From IMG/VR virus record IMGVR_UViG_3300035168_000068, positions 1 to 42,720 of that record: a stretch of 42,720 nucleotides of DNA, one strand, 5' to 3'. Of the stretch, positions 24,215 to 32,068 are shown in pieces; the stretch's first letter is position 1, and every line of letters starts with the position of its first letter. The position numbers and the translations under genes were made by a program. The notes below the pieces were generated by a model. That model worked only from the letters and a program-made list of their open reading frames with translations, made no database searches and was not told the origin of the DNA. Source of the stretch: a virus.

Positions 24215-24964
24215 TTAATCTTCTGTTTTCCAGCTAAAGAACTGGTCTCCAGCTGGGCGTAGTGTGTCAAGAATCACAGTGCCGGTAATCGGCATTTCTG
24301 CTGTTTTTTCCTGGATCATTGCAAGGGAACTAGGTGACAAATTAATCTGATATATCTCACACCGGGTTTGCTTGCTATCATCGGCACGGTTAATTCCCGC
24401 AAAGACTAGGTAATACTTCTTATTTGCCGGCGCTGCTGAAATGTGATGCTGTGCCGCATAGCTGTAATCGACTAATAGATCCTGCGCATCGGTAATTGCG
24501 CCTGCGGCAATGACCTCGATCATGCCCTTATCGGGATCGACAATGTAGTCAGTACCTGCAGCATACGTTGTAGAGCCTGCCGCGTTGGTCACGACTACAC
24601 TGGACACTTTGGTATGCTTTAAAACAATAAACTTACCTTTGTACCCGATCTGTGGCTCATCGGTAACGGTTCCGGCTGTTTTTGCAGTATTGCCGGCTTG
24701 CAGTGCAATTGCCAAATGCGTCGGTTTGATCGAGCGCATTTGCATCGAGAATTGGTACTCAACCTTTTTAATGAACTGGGCTCCGATACCCGATGATCCA
24801 GTGACGGTTTCGGTGACCGTTTCCTTATCAACAGAAGGCGTCAGATCTACAGATGAGAGATCCCCCAAGAACTCAAGACCTTTAGGTCTGCCGTTGGCGT
24901 CGCGCTCAGCAATATATACCGGCCCCTGTCCTGAAAAATATCGACTTTCGTACTGTTCTGCCAT
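24215..24964 (-). CDS. Major tail tube protein (249 aa)
   Basis: Beta-rich protein with GQGPVYIAERDANGRPKGLE at the start and repeated turn-strand patterns (GSSGIGAQFIKKVEYQFSMQ, TTYAAGTDYIVDPDKGMIEV). The composition, size and place before the G/GT chaperones and the tape measure fit the tube subunit. GAGG lies eight bases before the ATG. Being the most abundant tail protein it should be strongly expressed, consistent with the spaces on either side rather than overlaps. Confidence 0.82.
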   Translation of the reverse strand: MAEQYESRYFSGQGPVYIAERDANGRPKGLEFLGDLSSVDLTPSVDKETVTETVTGSSGIGAQFIKKVEYQFSMQMRSIKPTHLAIALQAGNTAKTAGTVTDEPQIGYKGKFIVLKHTKVSSVVVTNAAGSTTYAAGTDYIVDPDKGMIEVIAAGAITDAQDLLVDYSYAAQHHISAAPANKKYYLVFAGINRADDSKQTRCEIYQINLSPSSLAMIQEKTAEMPITGTVILDTLRPAGDQFFSWKTED

Positions 24965-24975
24965 GGTATTGCCTC

Positions 24976-25416
24976 TTAGTAAACGTTGGTACGCGGTGGA
25001 ATTGCGTTAAGTTTGACAACGACCCATCCATACGGATGTTCCAGTTGCCGTGAATGTTGAGCCGCTTCGATTTCGAACGACATGCCTGATACACCAGAGC
25101 GCACCCAGCTTTTAATTTCTTCAATCAGCGCCATTTCAGCCAGCTCAATAGCGAGCGGCTCGCTGTCTTCTGCAACCTTCAAATGCCCGATCAATAGTTG
25201 TCCGTGCTTACCTTCTTTTGCGGTCATGCCCAGATTTTGGCTGTACTGGCTTTCGCCGTCGCTGACTAGCATGACTACGCCGGTTTCGATCTCGCCCGGC
25301 TCGTGCTGGTCGTAATGCAGCAGGCTGCGCTTAACGACGCGCGTACTCAGGGCGGCTGTCAGCGAGGTGACAATGGCTGCTTGGCGGTCGTCGATGCGTT
25401 CTATCCAGGGCAACAT
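24976..25416 (-). CDS. Tail terminator-like protein (146 aa)
   Basis: Contains alternating strands and helices: REAAIVTSL-type N-terminal helix (DDRQAAIVTSLTAALSTRVV), then ETGVVMLVSDGES and a C-terminal GWVVVKLNAIPP. The position between the HK97 gp10-like gene and the major tail protein is that of the tail terminator (lambda gpU), which caps the finished tail. Sequence evidence is weak, so the call rests largely on order and size. Confidence 0.6.
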   Translation of the reverse strand: MLPWIERIDDRQAAIVTSLTAALSTRVVKRSLLHYDQHEPGEIETGVVMLVSDGESQYSQNLGMTAKEGKHGQLLIGHLKVAEDSEPLAIELAEMALIEEIKSWVRSGVSGMSFEIEAAQHSRQLEHPYGWVVVKLNAIPPRTNVY

Positions 25417-25922
25417 TAGTGGATCTCCCGGATAGCCTGCCGGACAGCATCATTAACTCGGCTGATGGTGGCAGCTTTTTCGGTTTCAAATGCCGGTTCC
25501 ATGAAGGGTTTAGGGGCAGTGCCGTGTAGCGCAATCTTTCGGGCAATCAAAAACGCAAGCTCGCTTTCCGATGTTTCCGGATTGTTCGGCTTGATGTGCT
25601 TAACCCGCAGCCAGTCGATAACGGTTTGCTGGGTTGGATAACCGCCGCCGCGCGTGCCATCTTCAACGTACTTCGCGTAATCCATACCCGAAAATGCTTC
25701 GGCTTCCAGGCCGTCTTGTGCGGTGCGGCTATTAATGCTGTTAATCAGCAGTGAATGAGCCATTGATCCGTTAGCGCTAATATTGCGTTTGGCTTGGCGG
25801 GCAATGAGCATCACCGATAAGGTCAACGCAGGCGATATATGCCGTTTGATCGTTGCGGGGCTATTGCGTATTGCTTGCGCCAGCGCCCCGGCATTGGTAT
25901 TAATCTCAAACGTAGTCATCAA
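25416..25922 (-). CDS. HK97 gp10-like tail completion protein (168 aa)
   Basis: The central phrase YAKYVEDGTRGGGYPTQQTV and the C-terminal PKPFMEPAFETEKAATISR match the HK97 gp10/lambda gpZ family pattern ('YA..VE.GT...P.....PA....'). These proteins join heads to tails. A segment of basic residues precedes (KRHISPALTL). Overlaps the upstream gene's stop by four bases. Confidence 0.78.
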   Translation of the reverse strand: MMTTFEINTNAGALAQAIRNSPATIKRHISPALTLSVMLIARQAKRNISANGSMAHSLLINSINSRTAQDGLEAEAFSGMDYAKYVEDGTRGGGYPTQQTVIDWLRVKHIKPNNPETSESELAFLIARKIALHGTAPKPFMEPAFETEKAATISRVNDAVRQAIREIH

Positions 25923-26536
25923 CGGCCACCGTCAAAAATAGCCAGCCATGACGCAGCAAGCGCGGCCGGTGTGCCGTTTTTGGGCATTGAGCCTACACCC
26001 TGGCTGCCCAGCGCAACCGGTTTGGTGCTGCCGGAGTTGGCCAGCTCCATCAATGCTGCCACAACCGCACGAATTAACAGTAAATCGCGGTGTTGTGCCG
26101 GCACTGTGGTTTCTTGTTCAGTTGCGCCGATGGCATAAGAGCCGTAATAGAAAACCGGGTAATCGCTGCCTATCGCGGCAATTTGGCAGGCGTCGGGAGC
26201 CGGGGATAAGTGAATATGTTGAACCCCGTCTATATAGGCGGTGCTAAGTCGCGGAAACGCCCCGAGCTTGTTGTTCCATGCCCTTGTGTTTTTGCGGTAG
26301 GATTCGCCCCAATTCGAATACTTAACTTCAACCAGATCGGCAGGAGCGGGATAGTCGGACACATCGGCGGCGACAGTCAGTTTAACTAACCGAGTGCAAC
26401 GGGTTTTTCGTGCCAACGCCAACGCGGCCGCGTCCAGATGTCGATCAAATGCGGCGGCATCGCTATCGAATTTTTTAGCAGCTTCGCCCAGCATGGCTTG
26501 CAGCTCGGCTTTGAGTGCGGCACGGGTCATGCTCAT
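25919..26536 (-). CDS. Head-tail connector/adaptor-like protein (205 aa)
   Basis: An N-terminal helical part (FDRHLDAAALALARKTRCTR) is followed by strands and DYPAPADLVEVKYSNWGES. This arrangement resembles gp6-like head-tail adaptors that bind under the portal. The place between the capsid genes and the gp10-like gene agrees. No catalytic residues. Confidence 0.65.
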   Translation of the reverse strand: MSMTRAALKAELQAMLGEAAKKFDSDAAAFDRHLDAAALALARKTRCTRLVKLTVAADVSDYPAPADLVEVKYSNWGESYRKNTRAWNNKLGAFPRLSTAYIDGVQHIHLSPAPDACQIAAIGSDYPVFYYGSYAIGATEQETTVPAQHRDLLLIRAVVAALMELANSGSTKPVALGSQGVGSMPKNGTPAALAASWLAIFDGGR

Positions 26537-26538
26537 GG

Positions 26539-26847
26539 CTATCCGGCCTCAACGTTCAATTGCGTTGATATTTTGCTCAGCGCAGCAGTCATAGCACTGA
26601 TTGCCAAATTAGTTTCTTTCTGCCTGTTATCGACAATTTTTCCCCATTCTTCACGCTCTTTGGCATGCAGCTCCATTACCTTTGCCAGGTCTTCACGGTG
26701 CTTGTCGAGAATAGTGGTCAGAGTTTTAGCGAAGGCATACAACACAAAGAAAAGGGCGAATATCACCAAGCCGTTCAGCCCGCCGACTTCTGCCCACAAC
26801 GATGGATTAGCTATGGCTAATGATGGATTGGCTACGTTTGGTTCCAT
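26539..26847 (-). CDS. Single-pass membrane protein, holin or spanin candidate (102 aa)
   Basis: One hydrophobic segment at about residues 24-48 (GGLNGLVIFALFFVLYAFAK) is followed by a long charged coiled coil (LDKHREDLAKVMELHAKERE). A lone membrane span plus soluble coil is the shape of Rz-type i-spanins and of some holins. It lies 11 bp downstream of the M15 endolysin gene, so a lysis role is likely. No separate Rz1 lipoprotein was found nested in it. AGGG is six bases before the ATG. Confidence 0.65.
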   Translation of the reverse strand: MEPNVANPSLAIANPSLWAEVGGLNGLVIFALFFVLYAFAKTLTTILDKHREDLAKVMELHAKEREEWGKIVDNRQKETNLAISAMTAALSKISTQLNVEAG

Positions 26848-26858
26848 TCTTGTCCCTG

Positions 26859-27191
26859 TTATCGAAAGCCTTCATGTTCAAAAGAGAAGTGGTTCATGTC
26901 GGAGTCGATACGCTTAGCGCCGCCAATTGAGTCCCAATAGTCGTGCAACGGTGCGTAAGCTTCGGGTTCGACTAACTTTCCGGCGACGACTAAATTCAAA
27001 TCGACAGCAAGCCGCATCTTATGACAGCTGTTTTTCGTGCCATAGCCTTTGGCTATGCCCATCGCGCCGTGTAAGCGCGGATCTCTATACGCATCGCCGA
27101 CGGTCACAGGCAAGCCGATTTCATTGGCATGGATAATCAGTTTGGCGATAGCTAACGCAAAGTCATGCTGTTTTTTTAATAACGGAGACAT
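26859..27191 (-). CDS. M15 peptidase endolysin (110 aa)
   Basis: This cell-wall enzyme would cut peptide bonds in peptidoglycan at the end of the lytic cycle. Zinc ligands of the M15/VanY fold are visible as His57 and Asp64 in SCHKMRLAVDL, and His101 in MNHFSF. The protein is a bare catalytic domain with no signal peptide, so it needs a holin to reach the wall. TAATG overlap with the previous gene and GGAG before the start support the annotation. Confidence 0.9.
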   Translation of the reverse strand: MSPLLKKQHDFALAIAKLIIHANEIGLPVTVGDAYRDPRLHGAMGIAKGYGTKNSCHKMRLAVDLNLVVAGKLVEPEAYAPLHDYWDSIGGAKRIDSDMNHFSFEHEGFR

Positions 27192-27523
27192 TATTTGATC
27201 TCCGCTTGCGCCAATTCAAAGCGGCGTTTTTCGATGGCGTCCAGAACAGATGTGCGCGGCCTGGCTGAGTCGCCTTCCAAGTTTTCCAGTTCCAATAGCT
27301 GCTCTACGGTTAAACCGGACAAGGCGGCTAAGACGGTTGGCACGTTGCCGAGCAAAATTTCTGCCAGTGGGTTAGGTTCCTTATCTTCGGAACTTGCTTC
27401 GGTTTTTAAGGCGTAGCCGGGCACTTGTGTTTCCTCGACCGGTCGCGACTCTCCGGGCTGGATGGTTTTGCCGTCAATATGAACAGTGGTTTCCCCGGTG
27501 TTGGTATAAGCTATTAAAGCCAT
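27191..27523 (-). CDS. Hypothetical head-module protein with C-terminal helical domain (110 aa)
   Basis: The N-terminal 45 residues are beta-like (MALIAYTNTGETTVHIDGKT). The C-terminal half, LAEILLGNVPTVLAALSGL then LLELENLEGDSARPRTSVL, resembles a small HeH-like helical domain seen in phage structural proteins. The ATG at 27523 is preferred to a TTG at 27535 because GGAG is six bases upstream. It follows the capsid gene and could be a capsid accessory or connector protein. Confidence 0.65.
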   Translation of the reverse strand: MALIAYTNTGETTVHIDGKTIQPGESRPVEETQVPGYALKTEASSEDKEPNPLAEILLGNVPTVLAALSGLTVEQLLELENLEGDSARPRTSVLDAIEKRRFELAQAEIK

Positions 27524-27581
27524 GTTGTTCTCCAATGATCAAAAAAGGCGGGGACGGACCCCGCCATAAGCGCCGCTCGGT

Positions 27582-30143
27582 TTATCTGCCTGTCGCGCTG
27601 TACGCGATCACAGACGTTAAACGGTTGCGGATAGGATTTGGCACCTTGATAGCGCTGTACTCCTCGCCGTAAGCCTGTTTTTGACCGGTAGGCTGGCCTT
27701 GAGCATTAACCGCCTCAAACGGGGCGCCGGTTTGGAATGGTTTAGTGACGACGTAAGACAGAGTACCGCGCTGACCGATAATCAAGCGCTCTGAACCCAA
27801 ATCGGTAGACGGGGCGTTGGTGGACCAAGCAGGGATTCCTTTGATTGCCATTAAGTCCCCTTGCGATGTCGTATCGGTCCCATGCTTCTTGCCACTTTCG
27901 GTAAATTGAGAGGCGTTAGTAATGGTGTCGTTTAACGAGTTGCAGGACAACATGAAATCCGGCGTTACAAAGCGATCATCAGCCATAATAGCCTTGCGGC
28001 GACCGATAACACGTAACAAGCCATTCAAGTGCTTGTCTAGATCAACAGCGCCGTTATCCAAGTCGAATTTGGCAATATTGGTTGCGTAGTCGTAGGTGAT
28101 GTTGGTATTGGCAACGTTAGCCGGGAAAACAGGAACGCCCAACTGGTTAACAAACTGCACATAACCCAAGTTGTAACTGGTAATACGGTAATAGGTGCCT
28201 GCGGCCTGTTCGCCTGAACCGTCGTACTCCGCTATCACAACGTTGTTATGTTTGACAATAATCGGGTTAGTCGCGTTACCGACAGTATTGCCTTGCAAGT
28301 CACGTTGCTGATATTGGCGAACAATCGGGAATTGCGCCGTTTTAATGGTGCTGACAGCTGCGCCGTCCAGTTGAGCATTAAACGCTTCGGCCGTGACAGT
28401 TGCGGCCAAATAGCTATCTGCGGCACGCTGCAAGGTGTTACTGATTCTACGGACAATCAACTCCTGCATGAACCGCGCGTTGCTGGACACGTTACGGCCG
28501 AAGGCATCCCAATCAATACCACTGGTGCGCGAAAAGTGCATCACTTCATTGGAGATGATAAAGGCCAGCTTCATCGCCAGGATATAAGCGGTATCCATAT
28601 CCTGCTTTACGCTGGCCCTATGTATGCCGCCGCCTTCGTAGACGATGCCTTCATTCAAAATAGCCGATCCGTCACGGGTCTCGAAAGGGATTTGCGTCGT
28701 TACGGTCGCGGAAAAGTCGGTCAAGGTATTAACTAATTCCAGGATGCGTAAATCGGACAGCGCCTCGCGGATGACGGTGCGCTGAAAACCGATAGGTAAA
28801 TTGGTGTCGACCATGCCGGTAGAGCCGGCAGCAAGTTGCTTGGTTGCAGCAGCGATTGCCGGGGCGTTGATGCGGTCGAACTCGGACAATACCATTTCCA
28901 CAAACGGGCTGGTTTTTTCCGCCAATGTTAATTCGCGATTGGCATAAGCATTGGTCAGTTTTAAACCGGTATTGATGCTTTCTTGCAAAGATAGAGCAGT
29001 GCGATGGTCGCTTTGGGTCAGTTGTACGCTGCCTGCGGGACGGAAGCCCAAGTTTGCCAGCTGGGTATTGACTGACAATTGGTTCCCCATATTGATTTGA
29101 TGCTCGGCCAGCTTGGTGACTTGCTCGGCACTCATATCGGCGGTGATTAAATCGGCGGCGGATGCCAGTGTCTTTTTGGCTTCTTCATCCAAGCTTTTCA
29201 GTCCTTCGGCTTCGGATAGCAGCTTGTTGAATAAATCCTTATTGGTGGTTAGCTTTTCGGCAAGCGTTTTTTCCTCGTTTTCGCGATGCTCGCGGTCTTC
29301 GGCGAGCATGCGTTTTACGTCATCCTCTGACAGTAATTTTGCATTGGAAGGCGCAGGGGTATTAATCGATAGTGTGACGACTTTGTCGCCGATCTGTTCA
29401 GCAAGGGTTTTTCCGGATTTTTCGAATTCGAAAAACAAGCCGTCCAGTTTGGATTTGTCTTCGCCTAACTCTTTTGCGGTGGTTTCGAAGGTTGCGCATA
29501 ATTGAGTAACAACAGGCTCTGATAACTTAAAGGCTAACAGCGCAGCAGTCAGACGAGCAAGATATGATTTGTACATGGTGTCTAATTCCTGTGATAACTG
29601 AACAACGAGTTCAGGATGGATTAATAGCGGATGGTCTGATTCTGACGCCTCGGAAAGTCGCACGGGGTCCAGGTGTTTGATAACGGGTCTCACGGTCAGC
29701 GCTGCACCCAGTAATACGGGACCATACTGCTTGCCGGCTTCGTTATCGGTATAGTTTTCGGAATATTCTGCACTCAGGTATTGGTAGCCTTTATTGCGCA
29801 CTGCTTCGATGCCGTAAGGCGTCCATTCGACCTCGGCACGTAGGCGATTGCCTTCAACGCTTAAGTTAATGATTTTGGCGGCGGCGCCGTTGCCCGGCTT
29901 GTGATCGACATCGAGAAAGATGTCCTGTCCGTATGCCCCGGCCTTGAAGTTCTTAACCATCGAAAGCAGCATGTCCTTGCTGATCTCGAACCGGCCGTAA
30001 CGAGGATCTGAAAAGCTGCCGGTACGGGTCACAGTGACGGTGCTGGTGGCTTTTCCGGCTGCTGGCTCGACCTTGCACCGACTCAAAAACCGGATGGTCT
30101 TGCCGCCTGTGTCCGCTGATAATTTTATGATTCTATTTTTCAT
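27582..30143 (-). CDS. Fused Mu I-type protease, scaffold and major capsid protein (853 aa)
   Basis: One frame carries what are usually two or three genes. Residues 1-170 match the Mu-I-like prohead protease: FLDVDHKPG (His81) and YQYLSAEYS (Ser124). Residues 170-375 are charged and helical like a scaffold (DREHRENEEKTLAEKLTTNK). From about 375 the sequence is capsid-like (ATKQLAAGSTGMVDTNLPIG, LILV-type strands, GRNVSSNARFMQELIVRRIS, YGEEYSAIKVPNPIRN at the end). An internal ATG at 29576, with AGGA ten bases upstream, could yield scaffold-capsid alone. The ATG at 30143 is preferred to a GTG at 30155. No frameshift separates the parts. Confidence 0.85.
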   Translation of the reverse strand: MKNRIIKLSADTGGKTIRFLSRCKVEPAAGKATSTVTVTRTGSFSDPRYGRFEISKDMLLSMVKNFKAGAYGQDIFLDVDHKPGNGAAAKIINLSVEGNRLRAEVEWTPYGIEAVRNKGYQYLSAEYSENYTDNEAGKQYGPVLLGAALTVRPVIKHLDPVRLSEASESDHPLLIHPELVVQLSQELDTMYKSYLARLTAALLAFKLSEPVVTQLCATFETTAKELGEDKSKLDGLFFEFEKSGKTLAEQIGDKVVTLSINTPAPSNAKLLSEDDVKRMLAEDREHRENEEKTLAEKLTTNKDLFNKLLSEAEGLKSLDEEAKKTLASAADLITADMSAEQVTKLAEHQINMGNQLSVNTQLANLGFRPAGSVQLTQSDHRTALSLQESINTGLKLTNAYANRELTLAEKTSPFVEMVLSEFDRINAPAIAAATKQLAAGSTGMVDTNLPIGFQRTVIREALSDLRILELVNTLTDFSATVTTQIPFETRDGSAILNEGIVYEGGGIHRASVKQDMDTAYILAMKLAFIISNEVMHFSRTSGIDWDAFGRNVSSNARFMQELIVRRISNTLQRAADSYLAATVTAEAFNAQLDGAAVSTIKTAQFPIVRQYQQRDLQGNTVGNATNPIIVKHNNVVIAEYDGSGEQAAGTYYRITSYNLGYVQFVNQLGVPVFPANVANTNITYDYATNIAKFDLDNGAVDLDKHLNGLLRVIGRRKAIMADDRFVTPDFMLSCNSLNDTITNASQFTESGKKHGTDTTSQGDLMAIKGIPAWSTNAPSTDLGSERLIIGQRGTLSYVVTKPFQTGAPFEAVNAQGQPTGQKQAYGEEYSAIKVPNPIRNRLTSVIAYSATGR

Positions 30144-30157
30144 GGTCTTAAACACAA

Positions 30158-30193
30158 AAAAGCCCGTGCCGATAAGAATCGGAACGGGCTTTT
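30158..30193. terminator. Strong bidirectional hairpin just before the capsid fusion gene
   Basis: AAAAGCCCGT-g-CCGAT is paired with ATCGG-a-ACGGGCTTTT, with a four-base loop. On the minus strand the T run TTTTTTGTG follows directly and ends 10 bases before the capsid gene ATG. It therefore looks like an intrinsic terminator for the upstream collar/Ig gene, or an attenuator in the capsid leader. Confidence 0.8.
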
Positions 30194-30287
30194 CGCTTTG
30201 TGTTGCGCGTTATGCCTTTATTGAGTTGTGATCAGTGTATATCGGTCTGTCAAGCAAGATAACCGGATAATATGTCGAACTGATGAT

Positions 30288-31826
30288 TTACCCGGTAATT
30301 ACCAACTCACTACCGGTAGTGTCGCTGGCATAATTTCCAGCCAGATCCGTTACCGTAGCGGTAACACTATAAGTACCGATTGCCAGCGCATGGGCAGGCG
30401 GAATCACCAATTCCCACGTCGTACCCGCCAAGATCAAATCTCCAGCGCCAGCGGCGTAAGTAATGCCGTTTACTGTGACTGTAAGCTCCTCGCCAGAAGC
30501 GACTGTAGCCGTGCCGGTAATGGTCGGCGTAGTGTTTGATGTGGACAAAGCGTCTGCGGTTGGAACAGCTGGGGCTGTGGTATCTACGGTAATCGCTACT
30601 GAGTTAGTGCCGAGACTGCTTATATTACCGGCTATGTCAGTTTGCTCAACTTTGATACTGCCGGCAGCATAAGTTCCGGAAGCTAAGACAAAGCTGCTGC
30701 CAGTACCTGCCGTCCACGTAGTGCCGCCATTGGTGCTTTTTCTCCATGTTGCGCCTGGCTCCAATCCACCGACATTGATAGTGCCAACATTTGTTATGCC
30801 ATCACCGCTACTGGTGCCGCTATCTGTTGCCAAGGTTAATGTGGGTGTCGCAACAATGGTATCCAACACATAGGCTTGACTAGTGACTGCACCATCATTA
30901 CCGGACAGATCAGTCACTTTAAGCTTGAGCGTGTTGCTACCCGTTAGCGTTACGTTATCCCAAAGCAGTGATGTACCGGCCAGTCTGTTATTAAGGTCAA
31001 GCCAAGTAGCTCCGTTATCGAGTGAGCCGTAAACGATTTCAGTTTCAGAAATCAGCCCACTAAGCGTTGCGGTGATAGTTTGCACTGCGCTTGAAGTAAC
31101 AAAGTCGGTACCGCTAGACCCGGAATCGACTGAAAATTTAAGCTCACTGAATGTAATAGTCGGCGCCGTCGTATCAACCGTGCCGGAGACGATAGATGTT
31201 TCACTCAAAGCAGCGGCAACACCATGACTGGATAGCGTTGCGCCATTAAGATTAATAGAGGCGGTTATATCGCCATTATCTCCAGACTGCACGGTATAGC
31301 TTGGAAATAGCCACTCTCTGGCAGAGCCGCTGGAAAATGGCAGAGCATGGATTGTGCCGCCAATACTGAGACTCAGGCTAACAGGTCCGCCGCTGACAGT
31401 AATATCATCAAGCATCTGCACGGACAGCGATAACACATCATCAGCTTTATAATATCCTGCGGCAGGCCCATGTATGGTGGACGGAACGGTTACTTGTAAC
31501 ACCGGTTGCAAAGAAACGGCCCCAGCACAGATAATCTTCCTTTGACCTGAACCGCCCCATCGGTAGTTTGGCAGCGCAAAGGTTGCCATGCTATCACCTC
31601 CGTAGGTATATCCTATAGCGTCAAATAGCTCGGGATACTCCGCAACAGCCAATAACTGACCTTCACATGCCATCCAATGCGCAGGAATCTCCGCCCCGGA
31701 AAACATCTTAATTTCTCCCGGCATATAAACTATCGCCAATTCTGAGTTAAGGTTAACAAAATTATCATCCACTTCGTCATATGTTAACGAAGCACCTTTT
31801 GATCTACGCGTTGTTACATTTGCCAT
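30288..31826 (-). CDS. Tail-collar domain protein with Ig-like repeats (512 aa)
   Basis: Residues 32-92 form a phage tail-collar (microcystin-dependent type) domain: PGEIKMFSGAEIPAHWMACE, then LFDAIGYTYGG and FALPNYRWGG. The rest is a run of bacterial Ig-like or cadherin-like repeats: TTAPTITFSE and TTAPAVPTAD openings, VTDLSGND and VTDLAGNY closings, roughly 100 residues each. Such architecture binds surfaces. Its place in the head module, between MuF and the capsid gene, is odd for a tail fibre, so a head decoration protein is possible. Low charge and high Ser/Thr/Gly differ from its neighbours. GGGG precedes the ATG. Confidence 0.82.
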   Translation of the reverse strand: MANVTTRRSKGASLTYDEVDDNFVNLNSELAIVYMPGEIKMFSGAEIPAHWMACEGQLLAVAEYPELFDAIGYTYGGDSMATFALPNYRWGGSGQRKIICAGAVSLQPVLQVTVPSTIHGPAAGYYKADDVLSLSVQMLDDITVSGGPVSLSLSIGGTIHALPFSSGSAREWLFPSYTVQSGDNGDITASINLNGATLSSHGVAAALSETSIVSGTVDTTAPTITFSELKFSVDSGSSGTDFVTSSAVQTITATLSGLISETEIVYGSLDNGATWLDLNNRLAGTSLLWDNVTLTGSNTLKLKVTDLSGNDGAVTSQAYVLDTIVATPTLTLATDSGTSSGDGITNVGTINVGGLEPGATWRKSTNGGTTWTAGTGSSFVLASGTYAAGSIKVEQTDIAGNISSLGTNSVAITVDTTAPAVPTADALSTSNTTPTITGTATVASGEELTVTVNGITYAAGAGDLILAGTTWELVIPPAHALAIGTYSVTATVTDLAGNYASDTTGSELVITG

Positions 31827-31859
31827 TTTATTACCCCTTATTTTTAAGTAATGCCTAAC

Positions 31860-32066
31860 CTAAACAGCTTCGTCAAACGGAACAACCGGAGACTTTGCAC
31901 CATAAAAAATAGGCAGCTCCACCCACGTCTTGGAACGTTTACATAACCCTTCCGCTCTACCGTCAGGCAAGATGGAGATAACCGACACTCCTTTAATGAC
32001 TTTGCCATCGAATAGCTTGGACTTGCATGTCGGGCATTGCACAGGCGCCCTTACAGTTTCTGTCAT
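31860..32066 (-). CDS. Cysteine-containing small protein, zinc-ribbon-like (68 aa)
   Basis: CPTCKSKLF near the N-terminus makes one CxxC pair, but the second half (GLCKRSKTWVELP) has a single cysteine where related small phage proteins have two, so a full ribbon is doubtful. The ATG at 32066 is preferred to 32081 because GGGGAG lies eight bases before it. It lies between MuF and the collar/Ig gene. Function unknown. Confidence 0.6.
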   Translation of the reverse strand: MTETVRAPVQCPTCKSKLFDGKVIKGVSVISILPDGRAEGLCKRSKTWVELPIFYGAKSPVVPFDEAV

Positions 32067-32068
32067 TT

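Noticed and set aside
30230-30260. Perfect TTGACA on the minus strand before the capsid gene
   Set aside because: No acceptable -10 hexamer at 15-19 bp spacing was found, so it is not reported as a promoter.
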